This document shows, one piece after another, positions 23,151 through 35,996 of a DNA stretch of 64,000 nt. The stretch's first letter is position 1; each line of letters starts with the position of its first letter. The stretch lies in assembly GCA_947462335.1 (NCBI GenBank), contig OX381714.1, positions 36,108,025-36,172,024 on the forward strand, read 5' to 3'. Origin of the DNA: Harmothoe impar (lineage: Eukaryota; Annelida; Polychaeta; Phyllodocida; Polynoidae). The notes beneath the pieces were generated by a model. That model searched no databases and had not been told where the DNA came from. It saw only the letters and a program-made list of their open reading frames with translations. The position numbers and the translations under genes were made by a program.

Positions 23151-24599
23151 TAACAGAGTGCGTGGAGTGGGGGGGGGAGTTCATAAAGCAGATGACTCTG
23201 AATACCATGGTAATGTATTATTGTAAATGTAAATGTCATTGTAACATTAAACATCGGTTTAGGTTTAGCTTTATGCATATAGAATGCCATTACTGGAACC
23301 TTGATGAGCCACAATGTGATGACTGCTCTGTAGCATTTCGGAAGTATGTTACCTCCAATTAATGACACACCACATCTGTATAATTTATCTGAACAGATGT
23401 TTTATATAAACTAATGATGTTGTATATAAAAACTTGCTCTCCCATGAAACTATAATTTGACGATTTATTCGACGATTCATCATTATCATTGTCATCATCA
23501 TGTCAGAGTTGCAAGGCTGTGTTTTGCATCTATATGTAATTAGGATTCAATTAGACATAATTCCATTGCCCATTATATAATCATCCAAGCTGACCATTCT
23601 AAACAAATGCATGTGGAAGCATGTGCCCTTGGGGCTCGGTCATTTTTGTGGGTATGCTTTTTAGACAGTGGGGAAGATGAACACCACAATCAACATCCTC
23701 CTCCTTTTTTAAAGCACATTGTACGATATAAGCACAATCATCTAGTCATACATTTGGTAGTCGTTGAGCTACCTTTAGCATATATGATTTAAGTTGTGCT
23801 AAAACATGATCCCAGAAATGAGTTTGATGATGTGTCAGCTGGGTTTGTTTTTACATGAATTTTATAATAGTTGCAAAGAATTTAATCAAGTCTCACTTTC
23901 CTTTCTAATAAGTCATAGTTGTATGATTCTCCAACTTCATTATTTGCAGCAATTGTGCACTAAGTGAAGATGTCAAATAGTCGATAAATATTAGACCACG
24001 AATTGGCCTGACCGCCTTAAGCTAAATTGTGAAGGGCCTTGATTCAGATCTTTTCTCAGAAATTAAAATGTTTAGAGGTCAATTCTTGCACCAGTGAAGT
24101 TCAGGCTGCATCCCAGGTTTACGTGGCCTGTAAAAGCAGAGACCTTTCTGGCAATCCAAAAAGGTTACTGCGGTGTAATAAATTTGCCTCTGGCAATTAA
24201 AGTTTATCATTACTTGCTTTATCCAGAATTGCACAATAAAGCATGAACAGCATAGAAATCCATTCAACAAGTGTATAAACTATAAACCTCACTGCTTTTC
24301 TGGGGAGCCAGTCAGTGCACAGGGTGCCATTTGGTTATAACTACCCGGACTATAGTGCACTATGTATAGTTTCAGCACAGCTTTTAAAAACATCCAAGCC
24401 TTTGGATCCCTATGATTTCTGCCTTAGCCAAATAAATGCTGTTTATAAGTCTCTCTCAAAGCAGAACATATAAAGTACTTAAGTACTATAAAGCACTAAT
24501 GTATAGTATGTGTAACCTCCCACGCCACCCATACATGTATGTTTGAGTGTAGGGTGCCTTGTACGTGAGTTTTAATTGCCAAATTCCCATCTTAACTTC

Positions 24600-24990
24600 A
24601 CATCAGTATAGGACCTGGAGGAGGAGGCTGGGGGAAGAGTGTAACTGTCTCCATAAAGTCCCCGCCCAGGGCTCACTGGAGGAGGCGACGTCTCCAGATC
24701 CTGACGGGTTGATGGGCCCCATCCAGTTCAGGAACATGTCTAATATCGGCCCTACACTGCGCATGCGCGGACGGAAGTAGAGGAAGAGGAGCAAAGAGGT
24801 GCTGTGAATGCGGGTGGGAAGGGGAAGGCTGTGGAAGGGAGACCAGGGAAGACCTCAGAGGTGCTAAAATCCACGTGGGACTAAAATAATGTTCCACTGA
24901 GCGTGCGCAATGTCCCATACTGCCCCCTGGTGGATGTTACGGGGCGCGCAGGGTCACTGGACACGTGACCGCGCAAAGCAGCCTGGGACG
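24600..24990. promoter_or_regulatory. CpG promoter-like cluster with NRF1 and CTCF-like sites
   Basis: The perfect NRF1 palindrome TGCGCATGCGC (24758-24768) is followed by an ETS core CGGAAGT. At 24919-24934 ACTGCCCCCTGGTGG matches the core of the CTCF motif. An E-box CACGTG lies at 24962-24967 and a further GGGGCGCGC nearby. No adjacent exon is certain. Confidence 0.5.
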
Positions 24991-25649
24991 GTAGCTATTT
25001 GGGTGGCCAACCGCCAGGACGGGTGACAGACAGTATAGGGGTGAGCCCAGTCTTGCTTTTGAGCATTGAGTGATCAGAAAGAGAGAGGGAGGGGAGCTAG
25101 AGGGAGGTGTACATAGGGGAACATGCTTCTGTAAACCTCTGTGGGTGTGAGAGGAGGTAGAGTCAAAGACAGTGAGTGGGTGACAGAGTGCGTGTACTTC
25201 TGTACCTTTGTTGGCTCACAGACAGTGGGGAGTTTAACTGGGACAAAGGTGAAGGATCTGCCTGCAGTTTGGTGGCAGTCCACAGCCAGAGACGTGAACA
25301 CATATTTACAACCTCCACTGAACACCTATTCAACTTACTGTCATGACCCAGACTGCAGAAAGGTGTGCACCCTCATATCCTTTCTTACAAAGGGGAAACC
25401 CTTATTTTTCTTTCTCTCTTACTGGCCTGGGCTGTGGTTCTAAACAAGAGCTGCCAGCCTTTGATTTGGCAATATATGCAGCCACATGATATTATTCGGA
25501 GTGTGAGAACATACTTATCACACGTTTCAAGCAAAACTGCTAGTGACATGTATTCATAATGTACAAGAAATTCTGAATTACCATAGGTAAAATCGGATTC
25601 ATGAGACACAGAGACCAACTGTGTGAAAAGCACTAGTCCCATCGTCAAC

Positions 25650-25930
25650 TGCGATCTCGTGAGAATAGGAAATCTCGCGAGACAACAGGTTCATCACGTG
25701 ACGAGCCCTAATTAATCTGCCTTAGAACCCCCTCCACCCCACTCCACTCTACAAGTCAACCCCTGACCCTAACCCCTCAGCACCCCTCTTTAACCCCCTG
25801 GAGTTTACCCCCGCCCTAACCCAGACCAAAGAGCGGCATGCATGGGCGCCCAAATGTCATGCGCGGCAGGTCACATGACCGTGACGTCAGAGTAGCACGT
25901 GACCGCCTGCCGTGATGACGTAACTGTTGT
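25650..25930. promoter_or_regulatory. Promoter-like cluster: TCTCGCGAGA, E-boxes, CRE
   Basis: TCTCGCGAGA (25673-25682) is the palindromic element of many bidirectional TATA-less promoters. A one-mismatch copy TCTCGTGAGA lies 18 bp before it (25655-25664). E-boxes TCACGTGA (25694-25701) and CACGTG (25896-25901), a perfect CRE TGACGTCA (25882-25889) and TGACGTAA (25916-25923) complete the cluster. The gene it drives is not identified. Confidence 0.6.
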
Positions 25931-26328
25931 GGATGAGGCTAATTGACAGGGTCACGAGGAGATACAAAAAATGGTGAATAATAAAACGATGTAAAGAGAA
26001 TGGGGTGGCACAATAAAACAAGAGATGCATTGTAGGGCGTCTGGGAAATACCAATAAGGCCAATAGAAACCGGCTGGGCGCCGTTATGAATGCCACAGGG
26101 CGGCCATGCATGGTATTGCCCTGGACATTCCATTTTGTACATCTGCTGTATATGAGGGATGATAAAAGCAAGGATTTATAGACTCACCAGTTTATCTTTT
26201 TAATCTCTAAAAGAAAGTCCTCATGCTTTATTGAGGTTTTCATGACTATGGCCTAAAATATGCAGTGATTATTGTATCAATTATTCAAGTAACTATGTGT
26301 GTCCAACCTGTCGTACAAAATATGATTT

Positions 26329-26452
26329 CACAGGATTCGGCCCCCAGAGGCATTTCAAACTATCACTGGCCTAAAGGCAGTAATGTCCATGACCTAACTC
26401 TGAAATGCCTCGGGGTATCGCCCAGTATCAATGGGTGAGGAGAATCCTGTGG
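26329..26452. repeat. Imperfect foldback, about 124 bp
   Basis: cacaggattc at the left and gaatcctgtg at the right are complementary. Inner arms ccccagaggcatttca and tgaaatgcctcgggg also pair. The hairpin may be a solitary MITE. Confidence 0.6.
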
Positions 26453-29400
26453 TTTTAATAGGAATTCCTATGAATATATATACAATGCCTGGTACATTGT
26501 ATACTGTTTCCGTTACAGTGTAGTCTGTGGTACTAGTTGAGAAGGTGTAACAAATCATGTCAGATGGGGTTGGGGATGTCCTAAAACCATGGGAATTAAG
26601 GTCATCTCAAAGTATGGCGGTCACCAACACTGTCTGAAGTTAGTGCTCTGCCTAGCTATTATAGGTATGGTTAGCATCCTCAACTAACTCACTAACTGCC
26701 GATATTAGATCTCTAATTAGGCATTTGATTGGAATCCAATCATATTCGAATTAGTCAGTTTTATAGCCTTATTCTCAAATAACGCCATACTGCCCATTAT
26801 ATTAGGATGATCTATCATGAAGGAAAGGAGGTGCATATCGCCAATGAGCATGCACTTTTAGTAAATGTCAAAATTTAATGATCTTACAGTAGGTCATGTA
26901 AATTTCAGAACCTTTTATCACTAACCGTGTAAACTACTTGCACCTAATTAACACATTTATAATGGTTGGCAAACTATGTGTTATGTAGGTAGTTGTCTAC
27001 TTTAATAAGGTGTGGCACTTTATGATGTATACATTCAACTGCAACCCTATTGGTATGAACCCTAATAAACATTCTTCGTTCCAGTATATGATCAGATAAT
27101 TAGCGATACCTTTATGTACTATTAAAATATTGGATCTTCAGACCTCACATGATGTTGTATTGTGACTTAGGGTGATACATGCTTAGGACAGAATAATATC
27201 TCCTTCTGGGGTATTTCTATAACCTTCAACACATTATGATTGATATAGTGAATTATTGTAAACGCCTTGTTGAATTTATCGAATATATATAATGAAAATG
27301 AATAGAATCTGTCAAAAAGAAAAAAAATGTATGATGGACTAATATCTTTGAATCTGAATTGAAGTGTCCCTCAATCTGTGCAGCTAATTAAGACCACATA
27401 TAGCTTGTCTAGCCTGGTTGCTTCAGGCTCCTGTCACCATGACAATAGTAAATTGGACTGCATTAATTGTGCCGGTGTATGAACAAAAATATTCTATATG
27501 GCTTACCATGCCCCTTTTGATATCTATATTTGACAAGATAATGACAGCTTCAAAGTCCTCACGGAACCTGGTTTATTTCTGCAACTATTCTATAGAGCAA
27601 CATGTTATCTAAATAGACTTGTTTATAGACCACTACAATCCAGACAGATACTTCTCAAAATGGAATAATACATGGGATATAGGACCTACCATAGGGTATT
27701 GGCCAGAATCTTGCAGGGGGCTGATTTGATTTTTGGCAGTACAAAGAAGGTAGCAGGGTGGTATTCTGTTGCTGAGGCACTGGGTCCAGGTCTCATCAGG
27801 CCTTATCCATGATGAATGTAAATGGATTAGTGACAGATAGGGCCTTCAAGAAAGTGGCCAGAGCATCAAAGAAACTTGCATGCCTATGCAGTATCTGTGT
27901 AATGGCTTTCTGCTATGCCAGGCCATATAGGTAATAATGCGAATCCCTCTGATAGAGATACAATGATTTTGTTCAAGATGTAAATCGTCTAGTTTTAGAT
28001 TATGATAAAATGAGCTTGGTGCAAATGTTTAATCCAAATAAATGTTTAAAAATTAAGAATTTAAGGCGTTCAAGTGTTTTGTGGCAATATACTGATGAAA
28101 GTTTATGTGGTATGAAATCTTATAATACAGTCCTATTGTGAAAAGATGCGCAAGTCATTATTGTACATAGGGTGCCTGACTGATGAATACAAAGACATAT
28201 GAATGAATTCTTTCCCATTGGGCCTGCCATATCTGCCTTGCTATGATCCATCTCTGGTCAGTGAGATGTTGGTGAACCGACCATGTCTAAGTTCCCCTGT
28301 GAAACCCTTTTAACACTGCAGCCCCCAGAGCTGGGTTTTCCTGCTTGCACATGACTCATAACTCAGGTGTAATAGCCTGTGAATGCAGCTGTCAATATTC
28401 ACTACCTATACAAAATTGATGTACTCAATTTAGTTCTGAAAGTGTACAGTAGTTGATGGAGGCATTAATGATGAAGTATACTTGCATTAAGGTATTCAGG
28501 GGGTGATTGATCCCACCCTATATCAGACCAACTGCAGTACAATGGTTTAAAAAGCATTGGTTGCTTAGGGTTAGGGGCCTTCAAATGTCAAAGCCAATAC
28601 CTGATATGGTAGTGAAGACTGATGCTGGTCGGTCCTACAAGGTTCTGGGACTGCCTCTGTTGACTTCTATATTAGAGATATGAGGAATATCAATAGTGAG
28701 TATCTGGTTGATGGTTACATCTAAATTCCATATTTATACTAATTTGCTCACTGCTTGCTCACTGATCAACTGAAGACAAATGGCATATTCCATCATGTAA
28801 ATTAAGAATAGAAAAGTGCAGGGGCCTACTTACTTCTGGAGGGTTTGGTTGTCCCTGCTTCAAGCCTGTACATTTTCTACACTGACCATTGGGTATAGTC
28901 ATATATCAACATGTAAATTAATATGGGACCTCAGGTGGAGCGACAACATACTCATGGCCATCAAAGTGATTACACAGTTCACCACCAGGGGCATGGTAAT
29001 TCTCAAAGGAATCAGATAGTTGTTTGCCCTGCAGCGGCCACCACCTGTGCCTATGGAACCTACTCCCCTTCCTCCCACAAGAAATATATATACAAAAAGA
29101 CTGGTCCTATCAATCTAAATAGCTCCCAGCTGACCATTTCTCCCAGACTAAATTAAGTTGCCCCTCCCCTGTAACATAGTTAGAGCTTTTACTGCATTAG
29201 CATTAGGAGGTACTTTGTGTAGGTGCATTAACAGTCTTTTAGCCCATGCTAAGAGTATATGTAAATAATGCTGACTCTGCCCTCTGGTACTAAGTGCAAG
29301 GATTGGTATACTGTAGGTTAACCTGGTGTAGGAGACCTTTCACATAGATAACATCTGAGACAACCCAACTACTCTCATGGTGTATGCTGAGTCATGGTGA

Positions 29401-31209
29401 CCTCTTACATAATGGTCTATATTGCCGTTATTATTTTGGATCATTATTTGATTAAATGTGCAAATTTAGACTGAAGGAAGATGAAAGACCGGTATTATAA
29501 AGCTCAATATGGCTCTTATTGCCTGAACAGAGCATTGTCGGTAAGACCTTCAAGTAAGATCCAATATGCTGGAACGACCCTGGAGGCATTTAAGTACCTG
29601 TGTGAACCCTGTATGCCCCTACAGCTTAACGCCTACACGACACCTGTGGGGGGGCTGAGGACGGCAGCCCTAGGCAGTTTTCTGGGTCCCATGTACAAGG
29701 TTTTATTATCATAAAGGGGTATTAATAGTGGGTGTATGTAGGGTCGGTATTATTGCCAGAGGGACATCCTGAATGCCTGTATGTTGGTAAAGAACATGTC
29801 AAGTTCATCTAAGGCTTCTCTCGTGGCAAAGAGGGATCTAAAATGGGAAGTTTATGTGAGTCATGTGACTTTTGTGGGAGATGCAAAAATCAATTATCAT
29901 CTTATATATTATGCGTAAATAGTTACTGAGAACAGATGGCTATCTGCATAACATGTGACAGTTGGATCCCCCTCTATACACTGTTTCAGATGACAAATTA
30001 GATGTGACGCCCAGATGCAACACACTTAACAATTCAGCCGCCGTATACTCCTTCCTATAAAATGACATGTAGCGTTTTAAGGACATACAACTCACATAAA
30101 GTATCCTGTTTTTACCCTGGAGTCAACCCAAACCACACCACATGTGGCGTAACTGACCTCGATTAAGGGTGCCCACTGTAAAAGATCTAGTGTTAATTTT
30201 TAAAAGAGGCCAGCTGGTGTGAACTGTCACAATGGACTGGATGTGTTCCCTGTATTGTATGCTGGGTTTGATCAATGGCCCTGGGGTGAATAGTCCCACG
30301 GCCTGACTAGGCCAAGACCCTTACGCATGGGTGGCTGTTCCACACTTTTATAGTAAAATATTGGAGAGGTCAGTTAATAGCATAACTAGGAATCGAACCA
30401 TGGCCACCCAAAAGGGAGATCCCCATTTTTCATGAGGACGGATGAAAAGGAGACTTGCCTTTCTATGTATGGAGCCCTATGGTTTTGTCCCATAAATAAC
30501 TTGGTCTGACAAATATAAAATCCCCAAATAAATAATTCAATTTGAACAGTCACTGTGGCATGACAATTTCCATGATAAAGTAGGCTGAGCACGAGGATGA
30601 GAAACTAGCTGTCTCCGATACAACAGAATGTAGATCGGTTACAAGCTGTGGAGTAAGCTAATAGACCAGGAGGATGGTGGGTGGAAGTATCATAGATTTA
30701 TGGACCGTGACACCTTAACTTAAATTGATCTCAAGAGGCCTTTGCTCTAAAATGTGCACCCGGAAAGGTATGTCATCTAATTTGCATATCAAACTCTGAA
30801 GTTCCCACGCAGTATTAGTCCATAGGGACAGACTAGTCCAATGGCTAATTCTTATAGCATTTCCCTCAGAAGAGAACATCTTATATAAAATATTGGAATG
30901 AGATTTAGAGCGATTAAAGCGAAGGAATAAACACTAGCCCTCAGGTCTTACTGTAGCTATAATATGTAGCTGATTATTGGGAAGGTGCTCGTCACATACT
31001 GCCCAGAGTAAAGCACTGGTGTGAATTATGTATCTCCATAGCTCTGTTACTCCGGGGGCTCATTTACCTGGGTATTCCCCTGATTCATATTATAGGTACG
31101 AGTCACTATCAGTCTGGAGGAGTTAGTAGAAGAGATGCACACCTTCTCCCACCAATACAACATAGAATATTTAGTGGCAAGGCCTATTTGCTAACTCTTT
31201 AATATTTAA

Positions 31210-31433
31210 GAGTCAGATAGTTCTTTAATAAGCCATGACCTTTATCGTCATGATGCATGGATGCAGCTCTGGTGAGTCTACTCGACAGAGATGCATTCAT
31301 GCACCATGCTGACCCTTCAGGAAAGTATCAACACTACAGGGTCGAGAAGATGCTTGATGCAGAACTGTCGAATTACTGGTCAAGGCTGCATGCATTCATG
31401 CATCATGACAATAAAGGGCCCTAGAGGGTTAAG
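31210..31433. mobile_element. TTAA-type MITE, copy 7
   Basis: Words atcgtcatgatgcatggatg, gatgcattcatgcaccatgc and gcattcatgcatcatgac appear in order. The right end is gccctagagggttaa. Confidence 0.65.
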
Positions 31434-32144
31434 GTTATTACTTATACTGAAGGATGAGTATAGTGCTATGGCTAGCTGCAGCTGTGTTGAACAAACACAC
31501 GTTTCCATACAGATCTACAACCACCTCTACCCTGCTATATGCATCCACAGGTGTGACTCCTCCAGCACATATATCCATGACCTACTAAACCTGCCCTCCC
31601 ACCTGCAGCTAACACCGTTAATTGCTTCCTCCTGTTACTCTATCCCGCCACCATTATAAAACATGTCCTCCTGTAGAAGCCTGGAGGCACCTCCCCTGCC
31701 TACTATAACAAGCTGTGACAGCAGGTTGGTCCTACTTTGAAGGTGTCTAGTCCCTCCAGGGTTGTAATGCTCTGGTGATCATACAAGTATGTCCCACACT
31801 GACTAGGTCTTTATTAAGGGTTGCACATGACCCCTACCTGGACCTCCAGGGCACTGTCACGGTTCATTGACTTCTCAGTATTCCCCCCTAACTGACCACT
31901 GGCTATCTCTCTGTAGGGGTTTGGCTAGGTGGGGTAGGGTGCAAGCAGCCGTTAAGTATGCTTCCTCCAGGGTGCCACTATGCCTCAATACACACCTTCT
32001 CCCACCACTGACCAGCATGGACTGTGCTGATGTGGTGTGGTGAGGCATATGGTGTGGTCAGGAGGTTAGGAATCAATCATGCATTTGACAGGTTTCAGCT
32101 ATGATTGGAAGCCCAGCCCTCAATGACTAACTACAGTAACATGC

Positions 32145-32367
32145 TTTAAAGGCTGCATAGCCATAGTGTATATTAATGCATTGTGTCCTTTGTCATCATG
32201 ATGCATGAGTGTAGCCGCTGATGCATGAGTGTAGCCCAATGCCACATTCAAGCATCATGCTGGCCATACAGAGTTGATACACTCCAAAAGAGAAGACTCG
32301 CCCATTCATGCATTATGGCGAGAAATGGCAAAGCCTTTTAAAGCCGTATGGGTACCTTAAAGGGTTA
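32145..32367. mobile_element. TTAA-type MITE, copy 8
   Basis: The ends are gctttaaaggctgcat and taccttaaagggttaa. Inside, catgatgcatgagtgtagcc has an 18-19-bp internal tandem duplication (gatgcatgagtgtagcc twice), followed by gttgatacactcc and the mirrored cattcatgcattatgg. Confidence 0.65.
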
Positions 32368-33652
32368 AGGGTTATGGGTGGCCTTAATGTCCCACCGTGG
32401 AGGTGGTATCGAGATGCCCCTTTAAGTATAGGTATGTTTACATTCCCTATATACATGTTACTGGTATACTGGTGGCAATGTGATGGGTGGGGTGAGACCC
32501 ATGCAGTGAGTGGGCCGTACCACCTCATGCAGAACGACACAGGCTTCAGGTCAGTGAGCACACATCCATACACTGAGGTAGAAAACTCTAGTCTGAGATC
32601 TCACTGTGTGAAAATCCCCCCCTGGAGGCAGAAATGTCGCTGCCACATATCACCATGTCGTAGGTTCTCACAAAGGTGAAGATCTCATAACACTGTTGGG
32701 AACGCTCACAAATGAGGTTACCTATCTTTTGACCTTTTCCAGGAACCCCCACCCCATGTCTCTATTTTTGGGCAATTGACCTACGTATATACTCCTGTGT
32801 AGCCCAGTTCAGGTTTGGTCACTAAGATCAGGGATCCCCCATTCCCTAGTTGGTGACACCATTTGCCAGCGTTCCCCATGGTAGTGTGATCTACAATTGA
32901 CTTGGATATTGGAGATCTAGCTGCCGGTGGCTGGAGGCATATGTCGTGTATATCAGTATGATGGGGTCCTCTGTATCTGAATGATTGATTGCTATGTTCA
33001 TTTCATCCCAGACAAAAAAAGATATAATGCATTCAGACAAAGAAATTGAAAAGGCAGGAGATATGAATATAGTTCTGTGTTTTTTTAATGAGAAACAGTG
33101 GAATGTGTCTTGTCTCTTAAGCACCCCCACCCAAGATGATTGGGATAAAGACTGTCATCAAAAGAAACTCTGTATTATATTTTGTTACTTTTGAATACTT
33201 CAAAGAGTTATCAGTTGTATATCAAGTTGTCCTCAACGTATTTCATATATTTAAAACGATAAAAAGAGGTTATCATCCTGCCATTGCTGATAGATCCAGG
33301 TAGGAATATGCAGGATAATGGGCAGTGGCCGTCTCAGTTCAGTCACGAAGGTCTATTATGAGTGAGAAAATAATGACCTCTTCATGTGGTATGACTGTCT
33401 GAGGTGGTTCTTTATAAAAAGGTGTATACAGTAAGTAGGGTGGGACTGTATAGCACAGGTAGACAGTGGGGGACAGGAGGAGGTGGTGGTGGTTGGCAGT
33501 GTTTAATACTAACAACCGGGTGAGTTGCCCTGGGGTGGTGGGCTAGGTTAGAGACAGAAAAGTGAGTTTGCCTCGACTCTTTCATTCTCCTCCTGGACCT
33601 GGCTTCATCTACTGAAGTCTAGACTCCTCCTCCTGTGTGCCACATTGCCTTC

Positions 33653-33715
33653 ATGGCAAGAGCTCTGACAGCCTCACAGGTGTTATCTATACTATCTCAA
33701 TTTATGAGCCAGCAG
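33653..33715 (+). CDS. Possible first coding exon, unknown gene
   Basis: ATG at 33653 opens 21 codons, MARALTASQVLSILSQFMSQ then Q, ending at a donor (agcag, gtgtga) in phase 0. An internal cag at 33679 offers an alternative acceptor or donor. It could start the exon series at 34.2-36.4 kb, but the phase to the next listed exon is not established. The evidence is only the open frame and the donor. Confidence 0.22.
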
Positions 33716-34134
33716 GTGTGATTCTGTATATTTTGTTGTGTCTCCTCTAAAGCTGTGTCACTTCTTGTTATCTATGTATATCCCTTAATGCATTGGGTCT
33801 GTAATGATTCCTATCTTATCTCTATAGTAATCTCTACATAATCTGTATAATGTGTGTCTTTTTTCTATCCTTACCTCTATGTTTCTCTACGACTACGTCC
33901 TCAGCATGTCTGCGCATTCCTCCAGGGTAGTAAGTACTCCAGGGTTAATATTCCTTGTACCTCAGTCTGTAGACTAAAAGTATGTACCAGCTCCTCCTGG
34001 GTGTAGTCTATCACCACCAAGGCTCAGACAGCTTCCATTAGCTCCATATAGAAAAAGTCTCCTCCAGTATCATACCTCCAGTGAGTATCTAGAAAGGTGA
34101 GGGGTTGACTCTCACCCAACTTAAGAACACTTAC

Positions 34135-34333
34135 TGAGTCAGTGTCTGGAGGAACTGCCCCCTCGCTCCTCGGGGAAATGCTGTTTGAATGGAAGGGATG
34201 TGGTTGGGGACAGCCACCAAGTTGACTAAGCCCTGGAGGACAGCCGGGGAGGAGGCGGTCTGGGCCCGGTGGGACTCAGTGGGACCGTGGATGAAGGCGG
34301 TGTGCCTCCCACGTTGTGGAGGAACCTGTGTGT
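34135..34333 (-). CDS. Alternative minus-strand exon over the same DNA
   Basis: Acceptor cccacctgtatacag and a consensus donor gtaagt (34129-34134) bracket 199 bases open in one of three frames. They encode QVPPQRGRHTAF, then HRAQTASSPAVLQGLVNLVA, then PRGARGQFLQTLT. The exon starts in phase 1 and ends in phase 2. Its splice sites are as good as those of the plus-strand model. The family is unknown. Confidence 0.3.
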
Positions 34334-34343
34334 CTGTATACAG
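34189..34343 (+). CDS. Candidate exon 1 of a plus-strand series (left boundary unsure)
   Basis: The open frame from ATG 34189, which directly follows an in-frame stop, runs to donor tatacag-gtgggt in phase 2. The tail reads VCLPRCGGTCVSVYR. The following 72-base interval (34344-34415) has a branch-like aactgac and acceptor cgcttctgtag, so it would be a short intron. The opposite strand has a competing exon at 34135-34333. Only one of the two is likely to be real. Confidence 0.3.
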
Positions 34344-34415
34344 GTGGGTATGGATGGGGCCGATTCTCTTCCTGCCACCACCCGTTAACAACTGACTACC
34401 TGGCCGCTTCTGTAG

Positions 34416-34612
34416 GGTGTGGAGTAAGGCGGTGGGTCCCCAATCGCACCTGGGAGCAACCCTCCTCCCCTACACCCATGGTCGCGTCCAGATGTGGGAA
34501 CTACCGCTACCTGCACACCCCTCTGGAGATGGAATGGGACTCCCCCAACCAGTCAATGTTGTGGTCGGGATATGTGGGCCACGTGCTCATTTTTCTGCCG
34601 TTGTCAACAAAT
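34416..34612 (+). CDS. Candidate exon 2 of the plus-strand series
   Basis: From acceptor cttctgtag to donor gtatgt (34613) the frame continues that of exon 1 (Arg at the junction). It encodes VWSKAVGPQSHLGATLLPYT, then GRVQMWELPLPAHPSGDG, then PQPVNVVVGICGPRAHFS, ending in phase 1. GC content is well above the surroundings. Another frame is also open here, so the reading is not certain. I do not recognise the family. Confidence 0.33.
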
Positions 34613-35598
34613 GTATGTTTACTTATTTACATACTCAGAGTGAAGTAAGAATATAATAATGCCTGAGCCGGAAGTGTAGTCAACAAATGAAATATTCAAA
34701 CCCAATATTGAGAGACACAAAGAGAGAAAAGGAAGACCACCCATAACGGTTATTAATACCTTATAGATTGAGTTGTTCAATAGACAATTTGAGGGGGGAA
34801 AAACACCAGAAGATTACAGTTCCATGCAACAGGACAGCACCAAGTACACATGTATATTACATACGTTACTGTAGCAATGTGTCCTTTTAAAGGACCAATG
34901 CATACAGGTTGTGTACTACATGCTGTTGGGAGCCTTTAAAATCATTACATTAGAGACTGCCCAAACTCATCCAGATGATACATTCGACGTCAGGTTAATC
35001 TATACCCTATCTATACCCCCTAGACTAAATGTACCATAATATCTGTATAATCTCTGGATTTTCACTGCTCTAATCAGGCTTAGTGTTCTGATTAGTCTAA
35101 CTGTGATCACCGATGTGGAACCCTGGTGGAACGACTAGCAAATTGAGTGATCAACAAAGAGAGAAAACACCAATGACAATGCTTGATTTCGATTTAAATC
35201 CAGCTTAATTGAGTGCATCACAATGGTTGGGCTCATGCTTAGTCTGGAACTAATTATTCTATTAACAATACCAAATGTATTTGTGGGTTCATTTGAATTG
35301 TGTGTTGAGACTTTATCCATCCACAGATCATCACAGTATTAGAAGCAATATGGTCCTCTAACGTTGTTTCCTTTAGTAGTTGATGCCAAGAGGAATTGCC
35401 TTTGGTGCAAGATATTGTGAATGAATCTATACAAGTTGGGTATTGCAAAATGTCTATCCCGTAACTTGTTAATTTGTTGCATGATCGGAATGGAGGAGGG
35501 GTTATTGATGCTTTGAAAAATTACCAAAACATTGTTTTGTGCACGTTGGGACAGAACTGCTGACATAGTACTACTAAAGGTTAGAGAAACAGGAGCAG

Positions 35599-35742
35599 GT
35601 TTGCCCCCTGGAGGCTCCTCCAGTACCCCACAACAACATGAACCTGACCCTTATTACCCCTCCACACCCCACACCAAACTCCAGGACCACCCACTGCCCC
35701 TTAATACTAACCCCCTACCTGCAGTTAACACCAGGATCTCAG
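35599..35742 (+). CDS. Candidate exon 3, proline-rich
   Basis: The exon starts in phase 1 after gagcag and ends at donor atctcag-gtatac in phase 1. The translation is LPPGGSSSTPQQHEPDPYYP, then STPHTKLQDHPLPLNTNPLP, then AVNTRIS, typical of a disordered cytoplasmic or nuclear segment. An alternative acceptor six bases upstream would create a stop with exon 2, so the downstream one is preferred. The pyrimidine tract is poor. Confidence 0.35.
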
Positions 35743-35910
35743 GTATACTAGGCAGGTACCAGGGTGCAGGGGTGTAAGCGGATCTATAGGTACTGGAGAG
35801 GGTTGGGTGTAGGTGGGGCTTATAAGGTAGGTGAGAGGAGGGTATGTAGGGGTGGGAGCAGGAGGATCAAAGGTGTAGGGCAGGTGTAGTGGTCAGTTCT
35901 CACCTTACAG

Positions 35911-35996
35911 GTGTTACTATGTTACCTGCTTCCCTCCCACTACCACCCCTACACCCACACTATGCAGATACTATAAGCCAACCCTGGAGGTGCGTG
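35911..35996 (+). CDS. Candidate exon 4
   Basis: A good acceptor (ggtcagttctcaccttacag) and donor (cgtg-gtaagg) surround 86 bases. In the frame that joins exon 3 (phase 1) it reads VTMLPASLPLPPLHPHYADT then ISQPWRCV and ends in phase 0. Another frame is also open, so the match to exon 3 is what picks this one. Confidence 0.35.

Larger units (their letters stand above)
22056..31209. other. Mostly noncoding interval with two promoter-like clusters
   Basis: This interval holds a MITE-like inverted repeat (22389-22627), a purine-rich tract, the promoter clusters near 24.8 and 25.8 kb, and a hairpin at 26329-26452. I see no supported exon from 26.5 to 31.2 kb. That part is AT-rich intron- or intergenic-type DNA with scattered single CTGGAGG words. 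Confidence 0.4.

Noticed and set aside
22871..23368. 165-codon minus-strand frame
   Set aside because: It is proline-serine low complexity across a purine-rich tract, with no splice or domain support.
28567..28580. ttagggttagggg, telomere-like
   Set aside because: Only two units; no array.
30391..30401. GGTTCGATTCC on the minus strand, like a tRNA T-loop or B box
   Set aside because: The flanking bases do not pair as a T-stem and no acceptor or anticodon arm could be built.
31451..31582. MSIVLWLAAAVLNKH as a signal peptide
   Set aside because: A second frame is equally open, the frame ends after 44 codons and it overlaps the tail of a MITE-rich segment.
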